In this document: piece after piece, positions 33,034-42,119 of the stretch
How positions within the stretch are numbered: position 1 is the first letter of the stretch
Layout: the number at the start of each line of letters is the position of its first letter
Assembly: GCA_022822725.1 (NCBI GenBank)
Contig: JAJEAN010000001.1
Coordinates: forward strand, 62,001 to 126,000
DNA length: 64,000 nucleotides
Direction: 5' to 3'
From: Candidatus Latescibacterota bacterium
GTDB taxonomy: Bacteria; JAAXHH01
The notes under the pieces: generated by a model
What the model was told of the DNA's origin: nothing
Databases searched by the model: none
What the model saw: only the letters and a program-made list of their open reading frames with translations
Program-made: the position numbers and the translations under genes

Positions 33034-34136
33034 ACTCCGGCTTTCCAGACCCTTTCCAGGCCTTCCAGCAACCTTCCGATCTTCAACGACGATTCCGTCT
33101 CGCCCCGGCAACTGTACCAGCACCGGTTGCAGTCGATCTTCCTGGAAACCTTCTTGAAATTGGCATATCCGGACTGTACGGGCAGTTCCGCGCAGGGCTT
33201 TATGTCACCGTCGGGGGTCAACTGCACCAGCCACTTGCCGGCCGCCGTGCAGGAGCGTGGTAGGGAATCCTGGAAATAGGCGGGGACGCGGCGCAGGTAC
33301 CAGGAGGAACTGACGATGTTACCCAGGCGGGACTTCTGGTAAATCAGATCCTCGATCACCGATTCCAGCCGTTCGGCGTGGGCGGGATCCACCAGGTGGG
33401 TTTCATTCCCGTTCTTGAAGTCGCTGTAGCAGCTGTAGGAAACCTTCGCGCCCATGGTTCGCGCCAGGTGCGCTATGGGTACGACGTGGTCCAGGTTCTC
33501 CCGCATGATCACCGTGTTGAAGACCACGTTGATCCCCCGGGCCGTCAACCGGGGCACGAGCGTGGAGATATGCTCGTACAGACCCTCGATGCCCCGTTCC
33601 TCGTCATGTTCGCGTCCGATGTAATTCAATGAAATCGAGATGTGGTCCAGGCCGGCATCCCACAGGGCCATGGCCTTTTCCTCGGTCAGAAGAGATCCGT
33701 GGGTGACCATGCCGATGTAGACGAATCCCAGGGATTCCTTGATGCGCCTGACCGCCTCGGGCAGTTGCTTGTTGATCGTGGGTTCCCCGCCGGTCAGGGT
33801 GACCGACAGGGGGTTCAGCTTCCGCAGTGCCGCCACGTAGTCGTAGTCGCCTAGCTTGCCCGATCGTTTCACCTTCCAGTAATCACAGAAATCGCAGGTG
33901 GCGTTGCAGAGGTAGGTCACCTCCATGTTCACCGTCATCGGCCCGCCCTTAAGCCGCACCCAGAGGTATTTGAGCAAGGCTCGAAGCTTCGTGGCGAGGG
34001 ACATGGGCCGCAACAACGCCCGGTCGTACCCGAGATATCCCGCGTCCGGCTGCAGTACGGGCGGCGCGGGTGCCAACGGTGCGGGCGCCGGGGGGACGAG
34101 CTCCGACGTGGAAGCGATCTGAATCTGTTCGGACAT
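33030..34136 (-). CDS. Radical SAM protein with C-terminal SPASM-like cysteines
   Basis: A 368-residue protein. CNATCDFC (Cys77, Cys81, Cys84) binds the SAM-cleaving [4Fe-4S] cluster, and TLTGGEPTIN is the GGEP motif. Six further cysteines lie in the last 75 residues: one each near RSCTAAG and IKPCAELP, and CNRCWYSCRGE. They look like a SPASM/twitch auxiliary-cluster domain. A Pro/Ala-rich stretch precedes the barrel (residues about 15-30). It is the last gene of the 46.7-33 kb minus-strand cluster, 10 bp after the phosphodiesterase gene, so it is almost certainly co-transcribed with it. The natural role may be modifying the lipid- or glycan-linked product of the cluster. Some B12-free relatives act in hopanoid or peptide maturation, but nothing here fixes the substrate. 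Confidence 0.85.
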   Translation of the reverse strand: MSEQIQIASTSELVPPAPAPLAPAPPVLQPDAGYLGYDRALLRPMSLATKLRALLKYLWVRLKGGPMTVNMEVTYLCNATCDFCDYWKVKRSGKLGDYDYVAALRKLNPLSVTLTGGEPTINKQLPEAVRRIKESLGFVYIGMVTHGSLLTEEKAMALWDAGLDHISISLNYIGREHDEERGIEGLYEHISTLVPRLTARGINVVFNTVIMRENLDHVVPIAHLARTMGAKVSYSCYSDFKNGNETHLVDPAHAERLESVIEDLIYQKSRLGNIVSSSWYLRRVPAYFQDSLPRSCTAAGKWLVQLTPDGDIKPCAELPVQSGYANFKKVSRKIDCNRCWYSCRGETESSLKIGRLLEGLERVWKAGV

Positions 34137-34146
34137 GAATACGCTC

Positions 34147-35589
34147 CTACGCCACCGCGCGTGTGGCGGCGGTGACCGAATCTCTGCCGTCTATGGTCCC
34201 TCTGACAGTACGTCCCGTCAGGTTCAGCATGGCGGGAAACACGTCCACGGTGCGGACGCATTCCGCCGCGATGTCCGAGTTCATCATCAGAGGTACGTGC
34301 ATATGGTCGCGATGCAGTGAACCGTGGGTCGACTTGTGCTCGGGATGTTCATGCCGGAATCTCAAATCGTAGCCGTTCCGGGCGCTGACGATCAGGTCTC
34401 CGGACCGCGGCGAACCGAATACGCGCAGCAGTTGGTAAGGCGCGTCGGGGTATTCCGTGTCGAACGTTGCGGAGAGCATCTGCTCATCGGACGCTTCGGC
34501 CGGCATGCCGCCGTAGCCGAATGGATCCTTGCCCTCGAGCACCCGGTAGGCGATTCCGCCGGGTATCTCCCTGATTTCACTGGTTCCCCGGCGTCCGCAG
34601 ACGATGACCGCGTCTTCCCGGGTCGCCGCCACCAGGTCCACCGCCTCCTGTTCGAGCAGGGCTTCTATGGGATCGGTCTGCCTCAATGTGCGGATTTCAT
34701 CGTATGTCGGCCTTTCCTCCCATGTCTCGCCCATTTTAAAATAGATATGCGCCATGCCGTTGCCTGAGACCATCGTTGCCGCGTCGCATCCACTGCGCAG
34801 GATCCGGGGATAGTACAGCGTATTGAATCCGATCTCGTCGAGAAAGGACCATAACTCGAAATGCGTGTGGGTGGCGGTCAGGCCATGATCGCTGGAGACC
34901 ACGAAAAGCGTGTCGTCCAGCCTGTTCAGCCGCTGAAGCCGCTCCGCCAGCCTGCCGAACCCCCGGTCGAATGCCCGGTAAGCCTCCAACGTGGCGTCCG
35001 AAAAAGGATCGTTGTAGTGGGAATATTCGTCCACCGCCGGGAATACGACCGACAGGAAATCAACGGCCTGGTCGACGGCCCGGTCGATGTACCTCCAGGC
35101 CGCGTCGTCCATGACCTGCCACCGGCCGGATAGATGTGCGTAATACAGGTACCAGTTCCTGGTCAGCAACGTCCGGTTTTCGAATAGGCCCAACCCCTTG
35201 TTGACCAGGCTGAACACGCCCGCCGGGCGCTCGAAGTATTCGAAGATGGTGTGAATCCCGTCCCGGAGATCGCTGTCGATATACAGACCACCCGGCCCCA
35301 CGTAACTGCGCGCCTGCCGGTAATGGGTGAGTCCCTCCGGCTGGGACCGGTCGAACCATCGGATGCCGGGGAGATTGCACGAACCGGGCGTACAGCCGGT
35401 CAAAAACGGCACATGGGCCGGACCGGTCGTGGACGGGAACGAGGTAACCGCTTTACGGTAGTCTCCCCGGTCGAGGATGTACCGCCGCAGGGACGGTAGT
35501 TCGCCGGTCTCGATCATTCTCCGCATGACGTCTTCGCGTGCGCCGTCGACGAGGAAAAAGATACACCGGTTGTAGGCCGTCGCCGCCAT
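34147..35589 (-). CDS. Alkaline-phosphatase-superfamily phosphodiesterase/phosphatase
   Basis: A 480-residue protein starting at the ATG at 35587-35589, with AGGAG 6 bp upstream. CIFFLVDGARED supplies the first metal aspartate and SFPSTTGPAHVPFLTG the nucleophile Thr. VFPAVDEYSHYN and VVSSDHGLTATHTHFE supply the other Asp/His metal ligands, as in type I phosphodiesterase/nucleotide pyrophosphatase proteins. There is no obvious signal peptide, so it is probably cytoplasmic. Related enzymes hydrolyse phosphodiesters or transfer phospho-head-groups, which fits a cluster containing two CDP-alcohol phosphotransferase fusions. A double AGTATACT palindrome lies 43 bp upstream. Confidence 0.85.
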   Translation of the reverse strand: MAATAYNRCIFFLVDGAREDVMRRMIETGELPSLRRYILDRGDYRKAVTSFPSTTGPAHVPFLTGCTPGSCNLPGIRWFDRSQPEGLTHYRQARSYVGPGGLYIDSDLRDGIHTIFEYFERPAGVFSLVNKGLGLFENRTLLTRNWYLYYAHLSGRWQVMDDAAWRYIDRAVDQAVDFLSVVFPAVDEYSHYNDPFSDATLEAYRAFDRGFGRLAERLQRLNRLDDTLFVVSSDHGLTATHTHFELWSFLDEIGFNTLYYPRILRSGCDAATMVSGNGMAHIYFKMGETWEERPTYDEIRTLRQTDPIEALLEQEAVDLVAATREDAVIVCGRRGTSEIREIPGGIAYRVLEGKDPFGYGGMPAEASDEQMLSATFDTEYPDAPYQLLRVFGSPRSGDLIVSARNGYDLRFRHEHPEHKSTHGSLHRDHMHVPLMMNSDIAAECVRTVDVFPAMLNLTGRTVRGTIDGRDSVTAATRAVA

Positions 35590-35631
35590 TCCGTCTCCTA
35601 AATATATAGGACATTGATACATTACTCAATT

Positions 35632-35662
35632 CAAGTATACTGTACAGGCTTGCAAGTATACT
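35632..35662. promoter_or_regulatory. Two CAAGTATACT sites spaced 21 bp
   Basis: CAAGTATACT occurs at 35632-35641 and 35653-35662. Each contains the perfect 8-bp palindrome AGTATACT, and the spacing is about two helical turns. They lie in the 80-bp gap between the MlaC-like and phosphodiesterase genes, in an AT-rich patch unlike its surroundings. Either a dimeric regulator site or overlapping -10 elements (TATACT on the minus strand) is possible. Confidence 0.5.
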
Positions 35663-35669
35663 CGTTTCG

Positions 35670-36269
35670 CTATTCGATTTCAAGGGTTTTCGCGCGCAGG
35701 ATGTTAAGCAACTCTTCGTAGGAGGTCCTGCTGATCTTCTTGTAGAATGCGTCCCGGTTGGCCAGCGCGACGCTTGCTCCGTCGATGACCATGTCATAGA
35801 TGAGCCATTCCCCTTCATTGAGCTCCATCTTGTAGTCGACGAGCGTTTTGGTGCCCTTGTACCATACCGTCGTTCTCACCAGCGACCGGCTGCCCCGGGT
35901 CTCTTCCCCGTCGTAGGTCGTCCTGTCCGACCGCTTGCGCAGCTTGTCCAGGGCCCGGTTTTCGGTCCACCTGCGCAGGACCGAAACGAACTCCTCCCGC
36001 TCGGTGTCCGTCCGCTCCCGCCAGTGCCGGCCGAGTGAAATGCGGCTGTGCCGTTCGAAATCGAACCCGGAGACGACGGCCTCGCGCACCAGGCTGTCCT
36101 GCGCCGCTTCGGTGGCGACCCCGTCCAGGGCGCGTAGCGTGGCATCCCGCTGCTTCAACGTCTCGATGGGCGAGTATTCCTGCGCGTAACTCCCGAAAGC
36201 CAGCAGCGACACCGTCACCCAGGCGGCAACGCGTCCCAGGCGGCGGACCGCACGGCGATTCGCATGCAT
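35670..36269 (-). CDS. MlaC/Ttg2D-like periplasmic phospholipid-binding protein
   Basis: A 199-residue protein from the ATG at 36267-36269, with GGAGGTGGG just upstream; an ATG seven codons earlier lacks this spacing. The N-terminus has a signal peptide ending AFGSYAQ. The mature part fits the MlaC fold: REAVVSGFDFERHSRISLG, WRERTDTEREEFVSVLRRW, VWYKGTKTLVDYKMELNEG and EWLIYDMVIDGAS. MlaC carries phospholipids between inner and outer membranes. No mlaD, mlaE or mlaF gene is adjacent, so this copy probably serves a lipid transport step specific to the cluster. Confidence 0.87.
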   Translation of the reverse strand: MHANRRAVRRLGRVAAWVTVSLLAFGSYAQEYSPIETLKQRDATLRALDGVATEAAQDSLVREAVVSGFDFERHSRISLGRHWRERTDTEREEFVSVLRRWTENRALDKLRKRSDRTTYDGEETRGSRSLVRTTVWYKGTKTLVDYKMELNEGEWLIYDMVIDGASVALANRDAFYKKISRTSYEELLNILRAKTLEIE

Positions 36270-36295
36270 TTCCCACCTCCATCCTTGCATTCATA

Positions 36296-36412
36296 CGGCC
36301 TGATCGACCGGATTGGCCCGATCGCACGAACCGGCCGGGTTATCCGGATAGCCCTTTTCGCAGGGACCGGCCTGATCGACCCAATTGGCCCGATCGCACG
36401 AACCGGCCGGGT
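36296..36412. repeat. Two 45-bp direct repeats abutting the DUF3047 stop codon
   Basis: 36296-36340 and 36368-36412 differ at two bases (period 72). The second copy ends at 36412, the first base (plus-strand order) of the DUF3047 stop codon, so the repeat again starts at a gene's 3' end. It fills the gap to the MlaC-like gene. Confidence 0.85.
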
Positions 36413-37425
36413 CAGGACCCGGTGTCCCGGCGATGAACTACGAAGTCGTCATAATCCCCCTTCGAATCCGATCCCGTCGCGTTTCCATCTGTCAGAATGC
36501 CGATCCCAACGGCCTTCCGCGGCGGCTTTTTCCCGAAGATCCGTACATAGTCCGCGTAAACGTTTACCGACTCCTCGACCCACTGTCCGAGCTTCTCCTC
36601 CCCGCTCTGGAGCACGATCACATGGGGGCGGCCGATGCCTTCACGGCGATAGTGGGTGCCGACCGGCACGGTGGTGCTCCAGACGTATTTCAGGGTCCTG
36701 GGCACGCCGATGAAGTTCTGATCAAGGACCACGTACACGGCCACGGAACTGTCATTCCTTGAACGGATGCGTTCATCACCGCCTTCGGGCAGGACCGCCG
36801 CCCTCCAACGCCAGGACAGCACCGGATATTCGTTCGCATCCCAATCACTGACTTGCTTGCGTATGATGATGGAGGAACCGTCGTCTGCCGCGTGGAGATA
36901 ACGGTTGCCGTTTTCCTCCCGGATCGTGTACAGATTGCGGGCCAGGTCGTCATCGCCCCGCCAGGCTTTCCAGGTCAGCGGGAAACCGCCCAGGTCCGAA
37001 TTGTCGAAGTCATCGATTGTGATTGACTTTGGATGATCATCGCCCCGCTGGGGAGGGCCCGCAGCATCCGCATGGTCCGCCCACGCGACGCCTGGTACGA
37101 AAGTGCCGGTTTGAGGCCAGGCTGACCAGGCCGACCAGGCTGACCAGGCCGACCGTGACTCCCGGAACTCCCGGTGCGACGACGCCTGTGTCTCCGTGTC
37201 CTTGCGAAGGACGGAAGTCGGATCGATAAACGCGGCGGAGATCAGCAGTACGGCGCCTGCCAGCAAACCGAACATCCCGCCCGATTGCGTGCCACGCGCC
37301 CTGCCCACCGGCATGGTACGCACCTTGCCTGCTTGTGTGCCTCGCGACGGGCCTGTTTGCCAAACACGTGGCCACCATTTCGACAAACCACGCCCCATGC
37401 CCGTCCTCGCAGGCCTATGTTTCAT
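36412..37425 (-). CDS. DUF3047 domain protein, probably exported
   Basis: A 337-residue protein. The DUF3047 domain covers about residues 130-330: IDDFDNSDLGGFPLTW, LSWRWRAAVLPEGGDE, SVAVYVVLDQ, KYVWSTTVPVGTHY and a final GDYDDFVV. It is a carbohydrate-binding-like beta-sandwich domain of unknown function. A hydrophobic segment (MFGLLAGAVLLISAAFIDP, about residues 51-69) is the likely signal or anchor. GGAGG is ideally placed before the ATG at 37425, but starts at 37398 and 37314 are also possible, so the N-terminal 50 residues are uncertain. SAWSAWSAWSAW at about 92-103 comes from a 9-bp tandem repeat. It sits between the TolC and MlaC-like genes in the envelope cluster. Confidence 0.77.
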   Translation of the reverse strand: MKHRPARTGMGRGLSKWWPRVWQTGPSRGTQAGKVRTMPVGRARGTQSGGMFGLLAGAVLLISAAFIDPTSVLRKDTETQASSHREFRESRSAWSAWSAWSAWPQTGTFVPGVAWADHADAAGPPQRGDDHPKSITIDDFDNSDLGGFPLTWKAWRGDDDLARNLYTIREENGNRYLHAADDGSSIIIRKQVSDWDANEYPVLSWRWRAAVLPEGGDERIRSRNDSSVAVYVVLDQNFIGVPRTLKYVWSTTVPVGTHYRREGIGRPHVIVLQSGEEKLGQWVEESVNVYADYVRIFGKKPPRKAVGIGILTDGNATGSDSKGDYDDFVVHRRDTGS

Positions 37426-37500
37426 GCCCGTCCTCCGTTCCGTGTCTCAACGTTGTACCAGGTCATATCGCCGTCCCAAGTCATACCGCCGCCCGGTGTC

Positions 37501-38946
37501 TCAACGCCATGCACTACCAATCCCGTCGCCAGTCACGTGATCGAGTTCGGCCAGCGAAACCCGGTACTGGTACAGCGCCTGCCGGTGCGCATGCTGCATC
37601 TTCGCATGCGCGGTAAAGGCGTCCAGCAGTTCCGAACTGTCTCCGGTAACGTCGAAACCCAGTTGGGCCGATGTCAACCATCCCCTGGCGGAACGAAGCG
37701 CCCGGTCGCTGTTGACCACGTTGGTACGAGCCTCGATTACGTCGCGGTAGGTCTGCTCCACCTGCAGCGCGACCGCGCCTATCGCCTGGGATTCCCTGCT
37801 CACCAGTGCTTCCAGCTCCACTTTCCGTGCAAGGTACTTGGCGCGCGTAAGGCCGAAATTGAAATTCTGGCGCAAAGTAATCACGGCACCGCCGCGAAGG
37901 AAATTGAATTCGTCCCTGAGAAATGGGTTGTCGAGCTCCGGCCGGTGTGGCGCGATGCCCCACTGGAGGGACCCCGCCAGGGCGATCTGGGGGTAGAAGT
38001 CGCTCCTGGCTACCTTCAACAGCGCCCGGCGGGCCAGCACGCCCGCCCTCAGCTGCCGGATGTCGTACCGCCGGTTCTTTGCCCGTTCTATGTAGACGTC
38101 CAGTTCTTCGAAGGCGTCCGGTTCTTCGAGGTCCGCCGATTCGGTTCCCGCGGCCGTATGGACGATATCGAAATCGCTGGAGCGATCGATTTCGAGTATG
38201 GTCTTCAACGCCGTCTTGCCCATTTCGATCGACTTCTCGGCCCGCGCCCGGCTCTGGAGCACTTCGAATTCAAAGACATCGATTCTCAACAGGTCGTTCT
38301 GGCCGACGTCTTCCGAATCCTCCTCGATCATCTCGTTTACGCGGTCACGGGCCTCCTGGACCTTTTCTTCGCTTTCCAGGATGATGTCCCTGAGTTCCCT
38401 GGCCAGCACGAGCCCGTAGAACAGCTTCTTCACCTGGAACGCCACGTCGATCTTCCGGGATTCAACGGCCGCTTCGCCCGCTTCGAGACCGTATTCGGCC
38501 GCCTTCTTCGCGTTACTGAGCTTTCCGAAGGTGTATATAGGCTGGACCAGTTCGATCTGCGTGCGAGAGAAAACGCCAAGATCGGTCAGGTCGCTCCGGA
38601 TGGTCTCGATCTTTTCCGTATCGCCCTCTATGCCCGGCGCGGGACCGAAGATATTGGTCCACTCCAGCCGAGGGGTGATGCCGGCGAATCTCGCCTCGCT
38701 CAACCTGGCTTCCAGGCCTTCGACGGCAATGACCGCCTGTTCGATGTCCGGACTGACCCGCAACGCGCGGTCCACGCACTGGTCCAGCGTCATCCGGACA
38801 ACCGGTACAGCCGGGACGGCCGGGTCAACCTGATCAGCCTGGGCGGTCCGGACGGGTCCACTTGGGGCCTGCGCGAATACCGGCCCCGTGAATACCGGTC
38901 CCGCGATCAGCGATCCCGCCAGGATCTGGGCCAGAAATCGAATCAC
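37501..38946 (-). CDS. TolC-family outer-membrane efflux protein
   Basis: A 481-residue protein from a GTG at 38944-38946 with GGGAG 5 bp upstream; an upstream GTG would add 11 charged residues before the signal peptide. The signal ends PVFTGPVFA, its last part itself a short repeat. The mature protein has two related long-helical halves with TolC features: MTLDQCVDRALRVSPDIEQA, IYTFGKLSNAKKAAEYGLEAG (split by a turn), QLRAGVLARRALLKVARSDFYPQIALAGSL (likewise) and LVSRESQAIGAVALQVEQTY. It would form the outer-membrane exit duct. No RND or MFP partner is encoded nearby, so it is presumably fed by the cluster's own transport step. Confidence 0.9.
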   Translation of the reverse strand: MIRFLAQILAGSLIAGPVFTGPVFAQAPSGPVRTAQADQVDPAVPAVPVVRMTLDQCVDRALRVSPDIEQAVIAVEGLEARLSEARFAGITPRLEWTNIFGPAPGIEGDTEKIETIRSDLTDLGVFSRTQIELVQPIYTFGKLSNAKKAAEYGLEAGEAAVESRKIDVAFQVKKLFYGLVLARELRDIILESEEKVQEARDRVNEMIEEDSEDVGQNDLLRIDVFEFEVLQSRARAEKSIEMGKTALKTILEIDRSSDFDIVHTAAGTESADLEEPDAFEELDVYIERAKNRRYDIRQLRAGVLARRALLKVARSDFYPQIALAGSLQWGIAPHRPELDNPFLRDEFNFLRGGAVITLRQNFNFGLTRAKYLARKVELEALVSRESQAIGAVALQVEQTYRDVIEARTNVVNSDRALRSARGWLTSAQLGFDVTGDSSELLDAFTAHAKMQHAHRQALYQYRVSLAELDHVTGDGIGSAWR

Positions 38947-39195
38947 GTTGTCTCCCGCTTCTCGCAGACGTCGTCTCACCTTGAAGGTCGACGCGCCGAA
39001 AATGCAAGCACACCGATATCGACGACGCGCCGTAATCGCCGGACCTCAGTGATCACCGACGCGCCGTATTCGCCGGCTCGCAATACGAATCAACCCAGCG
39101 TAATCGCAAACGCACGCATGTTCAAGTTTATTAGACGCAACTATCCACTTATTGATCCAACAAATAGTGATGGCTGATCCATCTACGCAGCGGAA

Positions 39196-40470
39196 TCAAG
39201 ACCTGTCCGCCGACGACGGTTGCGACAGCAGCCAGATCGCCCGCGTCCAATGGAACGCCGCCGTTATCACCGTCCATATGGCCACACAGGTGAACGCTTC
39301 CTCCAGCATCCCGACCGCCAAACCCGCGAGCAGCAGCAGGACGTTTGTGTTTCGCCGGGCGCCGATACGGCGAAAGAAGCGGTCCACGGGCGCGTAGTCA
39401 AACAGTTCTTTACCTTGCCTGGACTTGAACATCCCTGTGGCCGCCTTGTCAAGCAGATAGAACAACGTGATCACCGTGGCGAGCACAAAGGGACCGGCCA
39501 CCTCGCCGCCGGCACTGAGCATCCACCCCAATGCCCAGTACCAGGTCAGTTCCCAGACCACGTCCAGGATGTGTTCGTAACGGTCCCCGAACCGGGTGCA
39601 TCGCACCGTCACGCGGGCCAGCTTGCCGTCTACGCCGTCCAGTACCCCCACGATGAATGCGATGACCAGTCCGGCGGCCAGGTATCCCGTTCCCATCTGC
39701 CCCGCGGCCAGGAGCCCGGTAGTCAGGAAGGCGAGCAGTATGGAGAAAGTGGTAACATGGTTCGGTGTCACGGAACTGGGCGAAATCCATTTCGTAAGCA
39801 GGTTCTCCAGGGGCGGATGGATGAATTCAGCCGGAAAATCCAGCGTACCCTTTTGCGCGGCGTCGGTAAGCAGGGCTTCCGCCCGGTGGATCTTCCGGTC
39901 CGAATCGACGACCAGCCACCAGGGGGGGAGGCTTCGGCGAAGATCCACGATATAGGGATCCATTTCGCGCAGGTCGAATACCGGACAGGTCGACTCCTGT
40001 GCCGAGTCCAGCGCAGACCAGAGCGACTCGGAGCCGGACCAGGACGCCGTGAGCCCTGCGAGGAAGTCGCCGTTGGTCACCAGCAGCCTGCAGGATTCCC
40101 TGGCCGCCGAGTCCACGGCTCGCTGGATCGATCCGCCGTCGATCAAGGCCCTCAATACCCGCGGGTCGTAAAGGTGTCCGGCGTCCATGACCAGTGCCTT
40201 TTCGTCCTCCCCGGGCAGCCAGCGGGCGGGGCTTTCGTCCGTCCGCACGTAATCGACGGCGGCCAGTTCCCGGTACCAGCGATCGTCGAATCCGTCGCCC
40301 CGTACGTCCGGTCCCTGCCCGGACGAAGGTCCGACAACCGTGACCTGCCGTGCCCCCAGGGAAGCGAATACCCGGAGGTGCCGCTCCAGCAGCGAAATGC
40401 CGTAAATCGACCGGCCGGCGCCGGCCGCCGAGGCTTCCGTATCCGCGAACAGGACTACGCTGAAATTCAT
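39196..40470 (-). CDS. Degenerate nucleotidyltransferase fused to CDP-alcohol phosphotransferase
   Basis: A 424-residue protein from the ATG at 40468-40470. Residues 1-210 have a nucleotidyltransferase-like order of strands (VVLFADTEAS...QVTVVGPS...KALVMDAGHLYDP) but lack the GGxGxR and PKP catalytic motifs, so this half is probably inactive or binds only. Residues 225-424 are membrane helices with the CDP-alcohol signature: D281-G-K-L-A-R286, eight residues, G295, three residues, E299, three residues, D303. The third signature Asp is Glu299, an unusual change. The enzyme family joins a CDP-activated alcohol to a phospho-acceptor. It pairs with the complete fusion at 42886-44337, suggesting two different acceptor steps. 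Confidence 0.8.
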   Translation of the reverse strand: MNFSVVLFADTEASAAGAGRSIYGISLLERHLRVFASLGARQVTVVGPSSGQGPDVRGDGFDDRWYRELAAVDYVRTDESPARWLPGEDEKALVMDAGHLYDPRVLRALIDGGSIQRAVDSAARESCRLLVTNGDFLAGLTASWSGSESLWSALDSAQESTCPVFDLREMDPYIVDLRRSLPPWWLVVDSDRKIHRAEALLTDAAQKGTLDFPAEFIHPPLENLLTKWISPSSVTPNHVTTFSILLAFLTTGLLAAGQMGTGYLAAGLVIAFIVGVLDGVDGKLARVTVRCTRFGDRYEHILDVVWELTWYWALGWMLSAGGEVAGPFVLATVITLFYLLDKAATGMFKSRQGKELFDYAPVDRFFRRIGARRNTNVLLLLAGLAVGMLEEAFTCVAIWTVITAAFHWTRAIWLLSQPSSADRS

Positions 40471-40565
40471 TGCCAATGGTTCTCCATATAAATGAAGCCC
40501 GGAGTCTGGGCTTCTCTTTCTTTCCCGGTGCGCGACCATTCTTTTTCAGGAAAGAACATCTGGCT

Positions 40566-42119
40566 TCATGGTCCGCCCGGTCCGCCTGGTCCGCCTGGTC
40601 CGCCTGGTCTGCGCAGGCGCCGAAGGGCGATCCGGTCATCCTCTTCCAACCCCAGAAGACCCAGTACGCCCAGGTAGGCGGCCAGGAAGATCGTGGGCAG
40701 CGCGGCCATGCGCAGCCACGGGAATTCCGGCGCGTAGACGCCCGCCAGATAAGCGCATGCGAAGGCGGGTACTGCCGCGGCACAGGGCTTCAGGATGCGC
40801 CAGGACAGGGGAAGGATCCGGAACAGATGATACACTTCGGCCAGCCGGATCAGCGTCAACAGCCCAAAGGCCGCCAGCGTTCCCAGGGCGGCGCCCAGGA
40901 TACCCAGGGCTGGTATCAGCCAAAGGTTCAGGACAAAATTTACCGCCACGACCGCGACCGTATTCACGAGATTCAGCCAGGGCCGGCCCGACATGATGAG
41001 CACAGTATCGCCCGAACCCATGGCGGAATAGACGACCTGGCTCATGGCCAGGACGACCATCGTCATGAATCCCGCGACGAATTCGGCTCCAAAGAGTCCG
41101 AGCAGTTCATTTCCGACCAGTGACACCACGCAGAGGAACGCCAGGCCTATGGTCAGCACCCACCGGGTGACCAGCCGCAGATTGAGCTCAAGCCGCCGCA
41201 GGTCGTTGCGATGATTCAGTTCGGCCACGATGGGGCTGAAAACGGGGTCGAACCACTGGCGGACTTTCTTGGTCACCAGGGCGATCTCAACCGCGATTAC
41301 GTAAATGCCCACCTGTGCGGCCGGCAGAAAGTAGCCGACCATGAGCACATCCAGCCGGATCATGAACATATAGACCAGTTCATAGCCCATGACCGGCAGC
41401 GAGAAGCGGGTCAGCGGGGTGACGGCCCGCAGCGCACGCAGGTGTGCGAGGCAGGCCCGCCAGGAATAGAACCTGGTGAATATGTAAACGGCGTATAGCA
41501 GGCCGCAGGCCAGCGCGGCCAGGTGGGCGGCGGCGATACCGTAGGTGCGCCAGCCCGCGTAGAACAGGACACAGGCCGCCCCGAACAACACGAGCGGCTC
41601 GACGGCGCCCCGGACCATGGCGTCGTGCTTCATGACCTTGTGCGCCCGGGTGACGCCCAGGATGATCTGGGTCAGGGCGATGAGCGGCAGGCCGATCGCC
41701 AGCAGTCGCAGCATGCCGGTGAGACGGGGCTTATCGAGCAGGCCGTCCGCCAGCGCGGCCGCACCGGCGTAGAGCGCGGCGCCGATCCCCGCGCTCAGCA
41801 GCAGACCCACGCCCAGGGCCTGGGCGATGGTCCGGTGGATGGCCTCCGTTTCCCCGTCCTCGCGCATGCGCGGGATGAAATTGACCAGTCCCTTGTCCAG
41901 CGAGAACTGGCCGACCTTGGACACGAGGTCCACGATGGTCCACCCGAGCATGTACAGCCCGAAGATCTCGGCACCGAACAGGCGCGTAAGGACGATGAAC
42001 GATACGGACTTGATCAGCCGCGCTACCGTTCCGATGAAATTGACGGCCGCGCCCCGGGCGATCGTCGATGCGTCGGATGGGGACCGGACCGGATCCGGCC
42101 GCTCCTGGGTACGCGTCAT
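40566..42119 (-). CDS. Polysaccharide/lipid-linked flippase, MOP superfamily
   Basis: A 517-residue integral membrane protein from the ATG at 42117-42119, overlapping the methyltransferase stop as ATGA. It has about 12-14 hydrophobic helices and the N-terminal pattern of Wzx/RfbX-type oligosaccharide flippases (ARGAAVNFIGTVARLIKSVS...LTRLFGAEIFGLYML). Such proteins move lipid-linked sugars or lipid intermediates across the inner membrane. The position between two CDP-alcohol phosphotransferase fusions makes the cluster's own product the obvious cargo. The C-terminus is RRPGGPGGPGGPGGP, coded by 9-bp tandem units that run to the stop codon. Confidence 0.87.
   Translation of the reverse strand: MTRTQERPDPVRSPSDASTIARGAAVNFIGTVARLIKSVSFIVLTRLFGAEIFGLYMLGWTIVDLVSKVGQFSLDKGLVNFIPRMREDGETEAIHRTIAQALGVGLLLSAGIGAALYAGAAALADGLLDKPRLTGMLRLLAIGLPLIALTQIILGVTRAHKVMKHDAMVRGAVEPLVLFGAACVLFYAGWRTYGIAAAHLAALACGLLYAVYIFTRFYSWRACLAHLRALRAVTPLTRFSLPVMGYELVYMFMIRLDVLMVGYFLPAAQVGIYVIAVEIALVTKKVRQWFDPVFSPIVAELNHRNDLRRLELNLRLVTRWVLTIGLAFLCVVSLVGNELLGLFGAEFVAGFMTMVVLAMSQVVYSAMGSGDTVLIMSGRPWLNLVNTVAVVAVNFVLNLWLIPALGILGAALGTLAAFGLLTLIRLAEVYHLFRILPLSWRILKPCAAAVPAFACAYLAGVYAPEFPWLRMAALPTIFLAAYLGVLGLLGLEEDDRIALRRLRRPGGPGGPGGPGGP

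Noticed and set aside
33030-34136. Hopanoid (HpnH) or peptide-maturase assignment for the radical SAM gene
   Set aside because: No squalene-hopene cyclase, hpn gene or precursor peptide is present; only the general family can be supported.
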